From the NCBI GenBank assembly GCA_023262855.1, contig JALQYQ010000015.1, positions 1-38,399 on the forward strand: a stretch of DNA of 38,399 nucleotides. Direction: 5' to 3'. The DNA is from Crocinitomicaceae bacterium. GTDB taxonomy: Bacteria; Bacteroidota; Bacteroidia; Flavobacteriales_D; Crocinitomicaceae. The notes beneath the pieces are model-generated. The model had not been told where the DNA came from. It worked only from the letters and a program-made list of their open reading frames with translations, and made no database searches. A program made the position numbers and the translations under genes. The stretch's first letter is position 1; the number at the start of each line of letters is the position of its first letter. Below, one piece after another: positions 17,365-24,771 of the stretch.

Positions 17365-18090
17365 TTAGAATCTCCATCCTAAACGGAAAGCAGCATTAGC
17401 AGCTCCTGTGTTCAAATGAGACTCTTTGTAACCTGCTCCGAAAAATTCTGTTGTTGTAGCTGGTGTAGTTGTAGTCATTGTACCAGTAAAGTCTTTGTAG
17501 TTATAAGAACTAAATCCTAAACCTAACTCAACTCCTAAATAAAGGTTTTCTACAACATAGAAATCCATACCAGCACCAACGCTTACTCCAAACATAGACA
17601 TTTTTGCTTCGTCTGTGTATGAATCTCCTTTAGAGTATGAAGAGTTCGATGCATCTAAATTCATATCTGGTAAAGCTTCAGATGTAGTTTGTTTTTGGCT
17701 ACCACCACCGAAGTTAATTCCCAAAGCAAAGTATGGAGACATTCTGTCTGTACCAGCTAAGTGATATTCACCACCGATTTGTGCTACCCAGTTCATTCGT
17801 TTAATTTCTGCAGTACCTGTTGCTCCATTTAATGAGTCACCGTCATAAACAGTATAAGATTCTTTCATTGGAGTACCCAAACCATCACCAAGTCCTAATT
17901 GAACACGAGCAGCAATGTTTTCATTTACGAAGTAACGAGCACGAATTGTTGGTGCTTGCCAGTCAATACCTGAAGTTGAATTGTAATTAATAACACCTTC
18001 CAAAGACCATGGGTTGTCTAAAGTTGCTTTTTGAGCGAAAGTTGAACCTGTCAATACAATAGCTCCTACTAAAATTGCTAATTTTTTCAT
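17365..18090 (-). CDS. Outer-membrane beta-barrel protein
   Basis: A 241-residue protein with a signal peptide (MKKLAILVGAIVLTGSTFAQ), repeated amphipathic strands (GINYN-type, SPYFALGINFGGGS, MFGVSVGAGMDFYVVENLYLGVELGLGFSS) and a C-terminal aromatic (AAFRLGWRF), as expected for a small 8-10 strand barrel of the OmpW/OMP_b-brl type. The extracellular loops are Ser/Thr/Asn-rich (TMTTTTPATTT). It has its own promoter and a very strong terminator, so it may be abundantly expressed. The ligand or function is not deducible. It sits between porQ and cmk on the same strand. Confidence 0.85.
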   Translation of the reverse strand: MKKLAILVGAIVLTGSTFAQKATLDNPWSLEGVINYNSTSGIDWQAPTIRARYFVNENIAARVQLGLGDGLGTPMKESYTVYDGDSLNGATGTAEIKRMNWVAQIGGEYHLAGTDRMSPYFALGINFGGGSQKQTTSEALPDMNLDASNSSYSKGDSYTDEAKMSMFGVSVGAGMDFYVVENLYLGVELGLGFSSYNYKDFTGTMTTTTPATTTEFFGAGYKESHLNTGAANAAFRLGWRF

Positions 18091-18120
18091 AAACTTTATT
18101 TTTATTTGTTATGGTTTGGA

Positions 18121-18158
18121 CTAATGTACTCAAGAACGTTTAAAAAAGTTACAAAAAA
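18121..18158 (-). promoter_or_regulatory. -33/-7 promoter for beta-barrel gene
   Basis: Minus strand TTTTTTG (18158-18152), 23 nt spacer, then TACATTAG (18128-18121), which matches TAnnTTTG except one base. This gives a leader of roughly 25-30 nt. Confidence 0.5.
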
Positions 18159-18255
18159 GAATAAACATTTTTTGGTTGATAACCGACGAATGAGGTAAAA
18201 TACCCGACTAAATGCGTTAAGCAAGCTTATTTAGAAATAATCAAAATTTAGAAAA

Positions 18256-19287
18256 TTATTTTTTCCACTTGGATAAATTCGTGGAAATCGTCAGCATATT
18301 GTTGAATCCCGCTCTCGAAAAAATGGAAAAACCATAGTCGATACTAATTTTTTTGAAGTATAATCCGACTCCAAAAGTGAAACCAGCCATTCCAGGACGT
18401 TGTTCCAATTTCATTTCTTGGCGCTTGTGATAATCAAATCCAGCTCTTAAATGAATCGTTTTAGAAACAAGGATTTCTGTTGAATACGAAAAGTGCCGCG
18501 CTAACTGCTCGCCAAAGCCAGCATATTTAACAGGAATCGTATCTCCTGTGAGCGGGTCAACCGTTGGTTTTAAATTTGGGTCAACATATGTGATATTCCA
18601 TTTATTTAAATGATGCGCCAACAATGAAAAGCGAAATGGAGCATGTTTAAGTTTGTAGGATATTGCCATTTGAAATTCAGCAGGCAAAGGATCATGTTGT
18701 TTTGAGGTGTAACCATCAAATTGATAGCCCGCATTTTTAACTAAAGCAGTAACCAATAAGTTATCATCCTTGGCAGTGTAGGTTCCAGCTAAATCTATAG
18801 CTGCACCAAAGGCATTATACGATTCAAGTTGTGAGAAAATTAAGTTGAAATTTGCACCAACAGAAATTCGTGGATTTAATTGTTGTCCGTAACCTGCTCC
18901 AATAATGCAGTCAAATGGATGAAACGTTCCTTCTTCTGTTCCATTGATGTTCGTTCGCGTAAATTCTCCGTAATTCACATAACGAATTGAAGCTGCACCA
19001 AATCCTTTGAATAGTTTTCGTCCATAAGCAACTTGACCATAATTGATTCCGCCGGCCAACAGCGCTTGATTCAAACTTAAATTGGTTTGCATCTTCTCAT
19101 TTAATAAAGATGGATTCGCAATACCTAAATTTATATCTTGATCTTTTATTGAAATAAAATCATTCGCCAAACCAGCTGCGCGTGCATTGTAGGTTAAATC
19201 TAAAAGTGCAAATGTTGTTGTTCCACCTGTTTGTGAAATTGCTGAAAATGCAATAAATGATAAAAATAAAATACTGATACGCTTCAT
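18256..19287 (-). CDS. porQ: Type IX secretion system protein PorQ
   Basis: A 343-residue outer-membrane barrel of the PorV/FadL-like group. The signal peptide (MKRISILFLSFIAFSAIS) is followed by the family start QTGGTTTFALLDLTYNARAAGLANDFISIKDQDINLGIANPSLLN, then barrel strands and a typical end (KISIDYGFSIFSRAGFNNMLTISTNL). PorQ anchors the PorU/PorV/PorZ attachment complex that cleaves T9SS sorting domains and attaches cargo to the surface. It fits with the two T9SS cargo proteins and the PorE-like protein in this window. In several Bacteroidota porQ neighbours cmk; here the two are on the same strand with one barrel gene inserted. Confidence 0.88.
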   Translation of the reverse strand: MKRISILFLSFIAFSAISQTGGTTTFALLDLTYNARAAGLANDFISIKDQDINLGIANPSLLNEKMQTNLSLNQALLAGGINYGQVAYGRKLFKGFGAASIRYVNYGEFTRTNINGTEEGTFHPFDCIIGAGYGQQLNPRISVGANFNLIFSQLESYNAFGAAIDLAGTYTAKDDNLLVTALVKNAGYQFDGYTSKQHDPLPAEFQMAISYKLKHAPFRFSLLAHHLNKWNITYVDPNLKPTVDPLTGDTIPVKYAGFGEQLARHFSYSTEILVSKTIHLRAGFDYHKRQEMKLEQRPGMAGFTFGVGLYFKKISIDYGFSIFSRAGFNNMLTISTNLSKWKK

Positions 19288-19327
19288 ACGGCAGAATTAA
19301 CGCAAAGAAAAGGGAAAAATTTTACAA

Positions 19328-19825
19328 TCAAATTCTTTTTCCAATTTCAATGGCTTCCAAATCATGAATTCTATCGCCAGTAATCGAAAAACGCAAGAGT
19401 GTTTTAACGGAGTGAAATCCTTTGTAGCCGCATGCGCCCGGATTCATCCATAACATTTTATAATGCGGATCCATTTTGACCAATAAAATGTGAGAATGCC
19501 CGCAGATAAATAATTTTGGAGCTCCTTTTTCTAATTCATCAAATGCTGGTTTTGAATATTTGCCAGGTTTTCCACCAATGTGCGTAATTAAAACATCTAC
19601 TTCCTCACACATAAATCGATTGAATTCAGGAAATTCTCGTCGTACAACATAATCATCAATGTTGCCATAAACACCTCGAAGAGGTTTGAACTTGCGCAAT
19701 TCGTCAATCACCGCAACATCACCAACATCTCCAGCATGCCAAATTTCATCCACATCTTTAAAATGCTCGTAAATTTTTGGATCAACGTAACCATGCGTGT
19801 CTGAAAGTAAACCAATGCGTTTCAT
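19328..19825 (-). CDS. YfcE/MJ0936-type metallophosphoesterase
   Basis: A 165-residue calcineurin-like phosphodiesterase. The metal motifs are all present: LLSDTHG (Asp8, His10), WHAGDVGD (GD motif), GVYGNID (GN motif), THIGG and FICGHSH (GHxH). The length is that of small phosphodiesterases such as YfcE, which hydrolyse phosphodiesters in vitro; the physiological substrate is usually unknown. It ends 40 nt before porQ on the same strand, and the two may be co-transcribed. It is divergent from meaB, and the spacer between them is a phased octamer element. Confidence 0.9.
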   Translation of the reverse strand: MKRIGLLSDTHGYVDPKIYEHFKDVDEIWHAGDVGDVAVIDELRKFKPLRGVYGNIDDYVVRREFPEFNRFMCEEVDVLITHIGGKPGKYSKPAFDELEKGAPKLFICGHSHILLVKMDPHYKMLWMNPGACGYKGFHSVKTLLRFSITGDRIHDLEAIEIGKRI

Positions 19826-19829
19826 ATAG

Positions 19830-19837
19830 CGAAGTTA
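19830..19837 (-). promoter_or_regulatory. Possible -7 box for phosphoesterase, 4 nt from ATG
   Basis: Minus strand TAACTTCG, one base from TAnnTTTG. If used, transcription would start at about the ATG. Confidence 0.4.
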
Positions 19838-19852
19838 GGTATTTTGTTTTTT

Positions 19853-19892
19853 TTAGACTTTAGGATATTAAGACAATAGGATATTAAGATTT
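19853..19892. repeat. Phased octamer units, left arm
   Basis: Five 8-nt units: TTAGACTT, TAGGATAT, TAAGACAA, TAGGATAT, TAAGATTT. TAGGATATTAAGA occurs twice, at 19861 and 19877. Confidence 0.7.
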
Positions 19893-19915
19893 TTTATCGA
19901 CATAAAATCAGCAAG

Positions 19916-19963
19916 TCCAGTAGTCCTGATGTCTTAATATCATGAAGTCCTGAAGTCTGGAAG
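19916..19963. repeat. Phased octamer units, right arm
   Basis: Six 8-nt units in phase: TCCAGTAG, TCCTGATG, TCTTAATA, TCATGAAG, TCCTGAAG, TCTGGAAG. GTCTTAATATC (19931-19941) is the exact reverse complement of 19864-19874 in the left arm. Confidence 0.75.
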
Positions 19964-19969
19964 AGTTTG

Positions 19970-19977
19970 TATATTTG
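19970..19977 (+). promoter_or_regulatory. -7 promoter box for meaB, 4 nt from ATG
   Basis: TATATTTG is a perfect TAnnTTTG match ending 4 nt before the ATG at 19982. It overlaps an in-frame upstream TTG (19967), which rules that start out. Confidence 0.6.
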
Positions 19978-19981
19978 TTTC

Positions 19982-21016
19982 ATGGATCAACAACACTTGG
20001 AGAATTGGTTGAATAAACGCAAGGAACGTCGTGCATCGCGAACGTTGGATGCTTTGTTGACTGGTTTGAGAAATGGTGATCGACAAACATTGGCGGAAAG
20101 TATAACCTTGGTTGAAAGTACAAGACCAGAAGATATGCGCTTGGCTGCGGAATTGGTACAAGCATGTTTACCTTTCTCAGGAAAATCGATTCGTGTTGGA
20201 ATTACAGGTGTTCCTGGAGTAGGGAAGAGTACTTTTATTGAATCGTTCGGAAAAGTATTGGTTGATCAAGGATTGAAAGTCGCTGTTTTGGCAATTGATC
20301 CATCAAGTTCAACAAGTGGCGGAAGTATTTTGGGCGATAAAACACGCATGCAAGAATTGTCTGTCAATGAACAGGTATTTATTCGTCCGTCAGCTGCTGG
20401 CGTTACGCTTGGTGGTGTGGCTCGAAAAACACGTGAAAGTATTTATGTTTGCGAAGCGGCTGGTTTTGATGTTATTTTGATTGAAACAGTTGGCGTTGGA
20501 CAATCTGAAACACTTGTGCATTCAATGGTGGATTTCTTTTTGCTATTAATGCTAGCTGGAGCAGGGGACGAATTGCAAGGAATCAAACGCGGAATTATGG
20601 AAATGGCCGATGCGCTCGTGATAACGAAAGCAGATGGTGACAACGCAAAGAAAGCGCAAATGGCGAGTCGTGAATATGCGAATGCCATGCATTTATTTCC
20701 ACCAAAACAAAGCGATTGGACAGCACAGTCATTTACGTGTAGCTCCTATCAAAATGAAAACATTGACAAAGTTTGGCAAGTCATTGAGTCCTTTGTGAAT
20801 CAAACTAAAATTAACGGTTGGTTTGAAACACATCGCAAACTGCAAGATAAATATTGGTTAGCTGAGACCTTAAAAGAAATGATTTTGAACGATTTCTTTG
20901 GAGATGATGGCTTAGTCGATGAATTAAAAAAAGCTGAGGAAAAAGTTTTTTCCGGCGAACTCACCTCATTTTATGCAGCCGAATTGGTGTATGAACTTTT
21001 CAAAAACAAAAAATGA
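19982..21016 (+). CDS. meaB: MeaB-type GTPase (methylmalonyl-CoA mutase chaperone)
   Basis: A 344-residue G3E-family GTPase (ArgK/MeaB). The P-loop is GVPGVGKST (76-84); further family marks are VLAIDPSSSTSGGSILGDKTRM, FIRPSAAGVTLGGVARKTRE, ILIETVGVGQSE and DALVITKADGDN, plus the C-terminal dimerisation helices. MeaB loads and protects the adenosylcobalamin cofactor of methylmalonyl-CoA mutase. No mutase gene is in the window. The start was set at 19982 because the -7 box overlaps the alternative upstream codon. Its stop overlaps the next gene by ATGA. Confidence 0.93.
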   Translation: MDQQHLENWLNKRKERRASRTLDALLTGLRNGDRQTLAESITLVESTRPEDMRLAAELVQACLPFSGKSIRVGITGVPGVGKSTFIESFGKVLVDQGLKVAVLAIDPSSSTSGGSILGDKTRMQELSVNEQVFIRPSAAGVTLGGVARKTRESIYVCEAAGFDVILIETVGVGQSETLVHSMVDFFLLLMLAGAGDELQGIKRGIMEMADALVITKADGDNAKKAQMASREYANAMHLFPPKQSDWTAQSFTCSSYQNENIDKVWQVIESFVNQTKINGWFETHRKLQDKYWLAETLKEMILNDFFGDDGLVDELKKAEEKVFSGELTSFYAAELVYELFKNKK

Positions 21017-21222
21017 AACAAGAATTTAAAATAGTTGGCGATTACATTGAATTAATTCAATTATTAAAGGCCTTAGGAATTGCTGAAACAGGTGGACAGG
21101 CAAAAATGATTGTGGAAGAAGGAGATGTTATCCGTAATGGAGAAGTCGAATTGCGCAAACGTGCGAAACTCATTCCTGGTGACAAAATCGAAATCGACGA
21201 CCTAGAAATTCATTTGGTTTAA
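21013..21222 (+). CDS. Small S4-domain RNA-binding protein (YaaA/RlbA-like)
   Basis: A 69-residue protein consisting of one S4 RNA-binding domain: DYIELIQLLKALGIAETGGQAKMIVEEGDVIRNGEVELRKRAKLIPGDKIEID. This is the standalone S4 type (YaaA/YbcJ-like), probably binding structured RNA or ribosomal intermediates. The ATG overlaps the meaB stop (ATGA at 21013-21016), so it is translated by coupling. The link to MeaB function is not obvious and may only reflect operon sharing. Confidence 0.88.
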   Translation: MKQEFKIVGDYIELIQLLKALGIAETGGQAKMIVEEGDVIRNGEVELRKRAKLIPGDKIEIDDLEIHLV

Positions 21223-21231
21223 CCAGAGAAC

Positions 21232-21288
21232 AGTGATTAGTGACTAGTTGATTCAAAGTCCTTGTTCTTTGTTCATGGTTCCTTGTTC
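21232..21288. repeat. Two kinds of phased heptamers in a convergent spacer
   Basis: 21232-21259: AGTGATT, AGTGACT, AGTTGAT, TCAAAGT. After one base, 21261-21288: CTTGTTC, TTTGTTC, ATGGTTC, CTTGTTC. The units stop 2 nt before the stop codon of the minus-strand gene. Confidence 0.75.
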
Positions 21289-21290
21289 CA

Positions 21291-21812
21291 TTAAAACAGT
21301 TCCTGAAACTCCTTCTTTAAATATTCAACTGTAATTTCCGTTGGCATTTCTCCAACTTCAGCAACAATTTCGAATATTTTTCCTGATAAATCCATTCCCG
21401 TTGATGTTGGAAGCATTTGACTTCCTGCCAAGTTGATAATTTTCACTGTTTCTTCTTTCGAATTTTTAACCATTTGCCACGCTTGTGGAGAAACAAACAT
21501 TTGTTGAGCAACATTGTGATCATATTCTTCACGAATTGCTTTCAAGAAATCTGCTTGTAAGGCTTTAGCTGGTAAACCTGGATTGTGCAAACGCATCACT
21601 AAACTGTTTGGATGAATACGCTCCATCAACAAAATGGCACGTTGATAGGCTTCCAAACGACTTGGTAAGAAAAATTCCTGACGCTGCTTTTTCATTTCAA
21701 GTTGAACAGTGCGAATTTCTTTACTTGTTTCCTTTCTTAAAAAGAAAATCGTCGTTAATAATACTGCTCCAGCAGGAAAAATAATCAATGCGATTTGCAA
21801 AACAACTTCCAT
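21291..21812 (-). CDS. Conserved membrane-anchored protein of unknown function
   Basis: A 173-residue protein with one N-terminal transmembrane helix (EVVLQIALIIFPAGAVLLTTIFFL, about residues 2-26) and a cytoplasmic helical domain (QRQEFFLPSRLEAYQRAILLMERIHP, SLVMRLHNPGLPAKALQADFLKAIREEYDHNVAQQMFVS, AWQMVKNSKEETVKIINL). The pattern resembles a conserved Bacteroidota family without known function. ATG 21812 was chosen; an in-frame TTG at 21833 is part of the -7 box TATCTTTG. It converges with the S4 gene and is divergent from the symporter. Confidence 0.8.
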   Translation of the reverse strand: MEVVLQIALIIFPAGAVLLTTIFFLRKETSKEIRTVQLEMKKQRQEFFLPSRLEAYQRAILLMERIHPNSLVMRLHNPGLPAKALQADFLKAIREEYDHNVAQQMFVSPQAWQMVKNSKEETVKIINLAGSQMLPTSTGMDLSGKIFEIVAEVGEMPTEITVEYLKKEFQELF

Positions 21813-21830
21813 GGTTTCTAATTTTTTGTA

Positions 21831-21838
21831 CAAAGATA
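21831..21838 (-). promoter_or_regulatory. -7 promoter box for the membrane-anchored protein
   Basis: Minus strand TATCTTTG, a perfect match 18 nt before the ATG; it excludes the TTG start at 21833. Confidence 0.6.
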
Positions 21839-21929
21839 AAATTCCAATTGAGAATAAAGTAACGAGTTAATCGACAAAAATTATTTCCTTCTGAACAAAA
21901 AATGGTAATTTCAGCCTTCAAATTTAGTT

Positions 21930-23438
21930 ATGAGTACAGCCTTAGTCGTTTCGATATTAGTTGCCTATTTCGCAGTGTTGATTTTGATTTCAGTTCTGAC
22001 ATCCAAAAACGCTGATTCTGAATCCTTTTTCTCAGGAAATAAGAAAAGTTCATGGTATTTAGTTGCCTTTGGAATGATTGGAACATCGCTTTCAGGCGTT
22101 ACGTTCGTTTCTGTTCCTGGAGGAGTTGGCGCTGGAGCTTGGCACTATTATCAATTGGTACTTGGCTTCTTCATAGGCTATTTTGTCGTTGCTTATGTTT
22201 TATTGCCCTTGTATTATAAATACAATCTGACTTCAATTTATCGATATTTAGAATACCGACTCGGATTCAATGCCTACAAATGGGGAGCAGGTTATTTTAT
22301 TTTGTCCCGTACTTTGGGAGCTACTGCTCGACTTTATATTGTTATAAATGTGCTTCAAACATTCGTTTTGAACGAAATTGGTTTTCCTTTTTGGTTAACA
22401 ACCTTGATTATCATGTTCATGATTGTTGTGTATACTTTGAAAGGTGGTGTAAAAACAATTGTTTGGACGGATACGCTTCAAACTGTGTTTATGCTCTTGG
22501 CTTTGGTTGTTTGTATCATTTCAATTCAGCAAACATTGGGTTGGGATTGGTCCACCATTTGGCACAAAATGCAAGGTAAGAACATGACAAGTATGTGGGG
22601 AACAGATGTGATGAAGAAAGATTACTTCTTGAAACACATTATCGGGGGTGCGTTTATCACCATTACTATGACAGGAATGGATCAAGAAATGATGCAAAAA
22701 AACATCAGTGTGAAAACCTTGAAAGATGCACAAAAGAACATTGTTTCGTTCAGTTTTGTCTTGTTACTTGTGAATGCCTTGTTCTTATTTTTAGGAGGAA
22801 TTTTGTACTTGTATGCTCAACAAAATGGTTGGGAATTTGCAAAAAGTGATGACGTTTTTCCTTCAATCGTAAAGGAGCATTTACCACAAGGAATTTTTCT
22901 AATCTTTATTATTGGATTGATATCCGCTTTATTTCCTTCAGTGGACGGTGCAATTACAGCTTTAACTTCCTCTTTTTGCATCGATATTGTTGGTTTTGAA
23001 CGACGAAAAGATCTTGATGAGAAACAAAAAAATAAAATGCGTCAGTTAATTCATCTAGGTTTCGCTGCGTTGTTTACCTTGTTAGTTTTCTTCTTTAAAT
23101 GGAAAGACGAAGACAGTATTGTAGATCTAATTTTTGTCATTGCTGGTTATACTTATGGGCCTTTGTTAGGCTTGTTTTCATTTGGAATTCTTACAAAACG
23201 TTCAATTTCAAGTGCGAAAATTCCAATTGTTCCGATTGTTTGTATCCTAGCGCCATTGTTGTGTTATGGACTAGATCATTATTCGAAACAACTATTTGGA
23301 GATTACAAATTTGGAAATGAAATGCTAATTATTAACGGAGGACTAACGTTTATTATGTTGTTCATCTTTAGTAAAAAAGAAGCCAATTTAACCCAAGAAA
23401 TTGCAAAGAATGGGTTTGATTTAACGGCTTCAAACTAA
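21930..23438 (+). CDS. Sodium/solute symporter (SSS family)
   Basis: A 502-residue inner-membrane transporter with about 13 hydrophobic helices. SSS marks include NADSESFFSGNKKSSWYLVAFGMIGTSLSGVTFVSVPG in the first helices, the RYLEYRLG segment, GGVKTIVWTDTLQTVFML and FPSVDGAITALTSSFCIDIV. It couples uptake of an organic solute to sodium entry. The substrate is not deducible; relatives carry sugars, sialic acid, amino acids or vitamins. It lies 20 nt upstream of the alternative GlmU gene and is probably co-transcribed with it, which hints at an amino-sugar substrate but does not establish it. Confidence 0.92.
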   Translation: MSTALVVSILVAYFAVLILISVLTSKNADSESFFSGNKKSSWYLVAFGMIGTSLSGVTFVSVPGGVGAGAWHYYQLVLGFFIGYFVVAYVLLPLYYKYNLTSIYRYLEYRLGFNAYKWGAGYFILSRTLGATARLYIVINVLQTFVLNEIGFPFWLTTLIIMFMIVVYTLKGGVKTIVWTDTLQTVFMLLALVVCIISIQQTLGWDWSTIWHKMQGKNMTSMWGTDVMKKDYFLKHIIGGAFITITMTGMDQEMMQKNISVKTLKDAQKNIVSFSFVLLLVNALFLFLGGILYLYAQQNGWEFAKSDDVFPSIVKEHLPQGIFLIFIIGLISALFPSVDGAITALTSSFCIDIVGFERRKDLDEKQKNKMRQLIHLGFAALFTLLVFFFKWKDEDSIVDLIFVIAGYTYGPLLGLFSFGILTKRSISSAKIPIVPIVCILAPLLCYGLDHYSKQLFGDYKFGNEMLIINGGLTFIMLFIFSKKEANLTQEIAKNGFDLTASN

Positions 23439-23458
23439 GAACGAATTAAGTTGTAATT

Positions 23459-24595
23459 ATGAAAATACTTTTGCACGATAACGGTTTGCATTTGCGCCTA
23501 GCTCCTTTAACCTTGACACGTCCAGTTGGTGATGTGCGCATGGGAATTTTAACAAATGTGGAACGTTGGAAATTGGTGGAACCAAGCGCAGAAATCTATT
23601 TTGAAACTGAAGATTATTTACGCGAAAAATTCCCTTCAACAACGGATGCAGATGTTACTATAAATGCGGCTTTGATTCCAAACGATGAGGTGATTGCAGC
23701 CATTTTAGCACTATCTGACAATGAAGAATTAGTGGCTGGAAATAATTGGTTTGCACGCAAGGGAACTGGATCAGTAAAAGTAAATTACACTGGTGAAATG
23801 CCGTTGTTAATTAGTGAACGTTGGCATCTGTTTCAGAAAAATGAGCAAGCTTTACGATCTGATTTTTCACTTTTAACAGCCGGAAAATCCTCGCAAGTAT
23901 TGTCGAGAACAAATACAGTAATCGGTGACGCTTCACAGATTTTCTTGGAAGAAGGAGCGGTTGTCGAGGCAGCGATTTTAAATACGACATCTGGACCAAT
24001 TTATATCGGTACAGATGCTGAAATTATGGAAGGGTCAATTGTGCGTGGACCACTCGCAATGTGTGAACATAGTGCTTTGAAATTGGGTTCAAAAGTCTAC
24101 GGACCAACAACCTTAGGTCCACATTGTAAAGTCGGTGGCGAAGTGAACAATGTTGTGTTTCAAGCTTATTCAAACAAAGGTCACGATGGCTTCTTAGGAA
24201 ACGCTTTAATCGGAGAATGGTGCAATTTAGGTGCTGATACGAATACATCCAATTTGAAAAACAATTACGGTTTCATTTCAACGTATTCCTATGAAAAAGG
24301 AGAAGAAGTGAAAACGGATACACAATTCATGGGTGTTTGCATGGGCGATCATTCAAAATGTGGAATCAACACGATGTTCAATACTGCAACTGTAATTGGT
24401 GTTTCATCGAATATTTTTGGCGCAGGATTCCCAGCGAAATTTGTTCCTTCATTCACTTGGGGCGGCGCAGAAGAATCGGTTCCGTTCAAATTTGATAAAG
24501 CGATTGAATACGCAAACAATATGATGGCGCGAAGAGGTTTACAATTAACCGAAGCTGAAATTGGTATTTTAAAGCACATCGCAAACACGAAATAA
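23459..24595 (+). CDS. GlmU-like sugar nucleotidyltransferase / hexapeptide acyltransferase
   Basis: A 378-residue protein of the family often called alternative bacterial GlmU. The N-terminal part (about 1-150) is a reduced nucleotidyltransferase-like domain with LAPLTLTRPVGDVRMGILTNVERW. The C-terminal part (about 150-345) is a left-handed beta-helix of hexapeptide repeats (VIGDASQIFLEEGAVVEAAILNT, IYIGTDAEIMEGSIVRGP, GSKVYGPTTLGPHCKVGGEVNNVVF) with GHDGFLGNALIGEWCNLGADT. It may supply UDP-GlcNAc for peptidoglycan and lipid A in bacteria that lack a standard GlmU. Whether both activities are present is not proven by sequence. Confidence 0.85.
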   Translation: MKILLHDNGLHLRLAPLTLTRPVGDVRMGILTNVERWKLVEPSAEIYFETEDYLREKFPSTTDADVTINAALIPNDEVIAAILALSDNEELVAGNNWFARKGTGSVKVNYTGEMPLLISERWHLFQKNEQALRSDFSLLTAGKSSQVLSRTNTVIGDASQIFLEEGAVVEAAILNTTSGPIYIGTDAEIMEGSIVRGPLAMCEHSALKLGSKVYGPTTLGPHCKVGGEVNNVVFQAYSNKGHDGFLGNALIGEWCNLGADTNTSNLKNNYGFISTYSYEKGEEVKTDTQFMGVCMGDHSKCGINTMFNTATVIGVSSNIFGAGFPAKFVPSFTWGGAEESVPFKFDKAIEYANNMMARRGLQLTEAEIGILKHIANTK

Positions 24596-24771
24596 GACAA
24601 AATTTCAGTTTTTTGTCAATGGCATATCATTTGACAACTAGTCGAGGTCTTGAAAAATGAAGGTTTAAAGAAGAACGATTCTTTCTATTGATTTTTTTAC
24701 TGACACTTTGACTTACAACATGAGGAGCTTTTCATCAAACAACTTCTCAGCACATTTACGAAGACAATATT

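Noticed and set aside
24596..24771. Heat-shock (CIRCE-like) operator or promoter before lon
   Set aside because: No 9-nt inverted repeat of the CIRCE type and no box with acceptable spacing was found.
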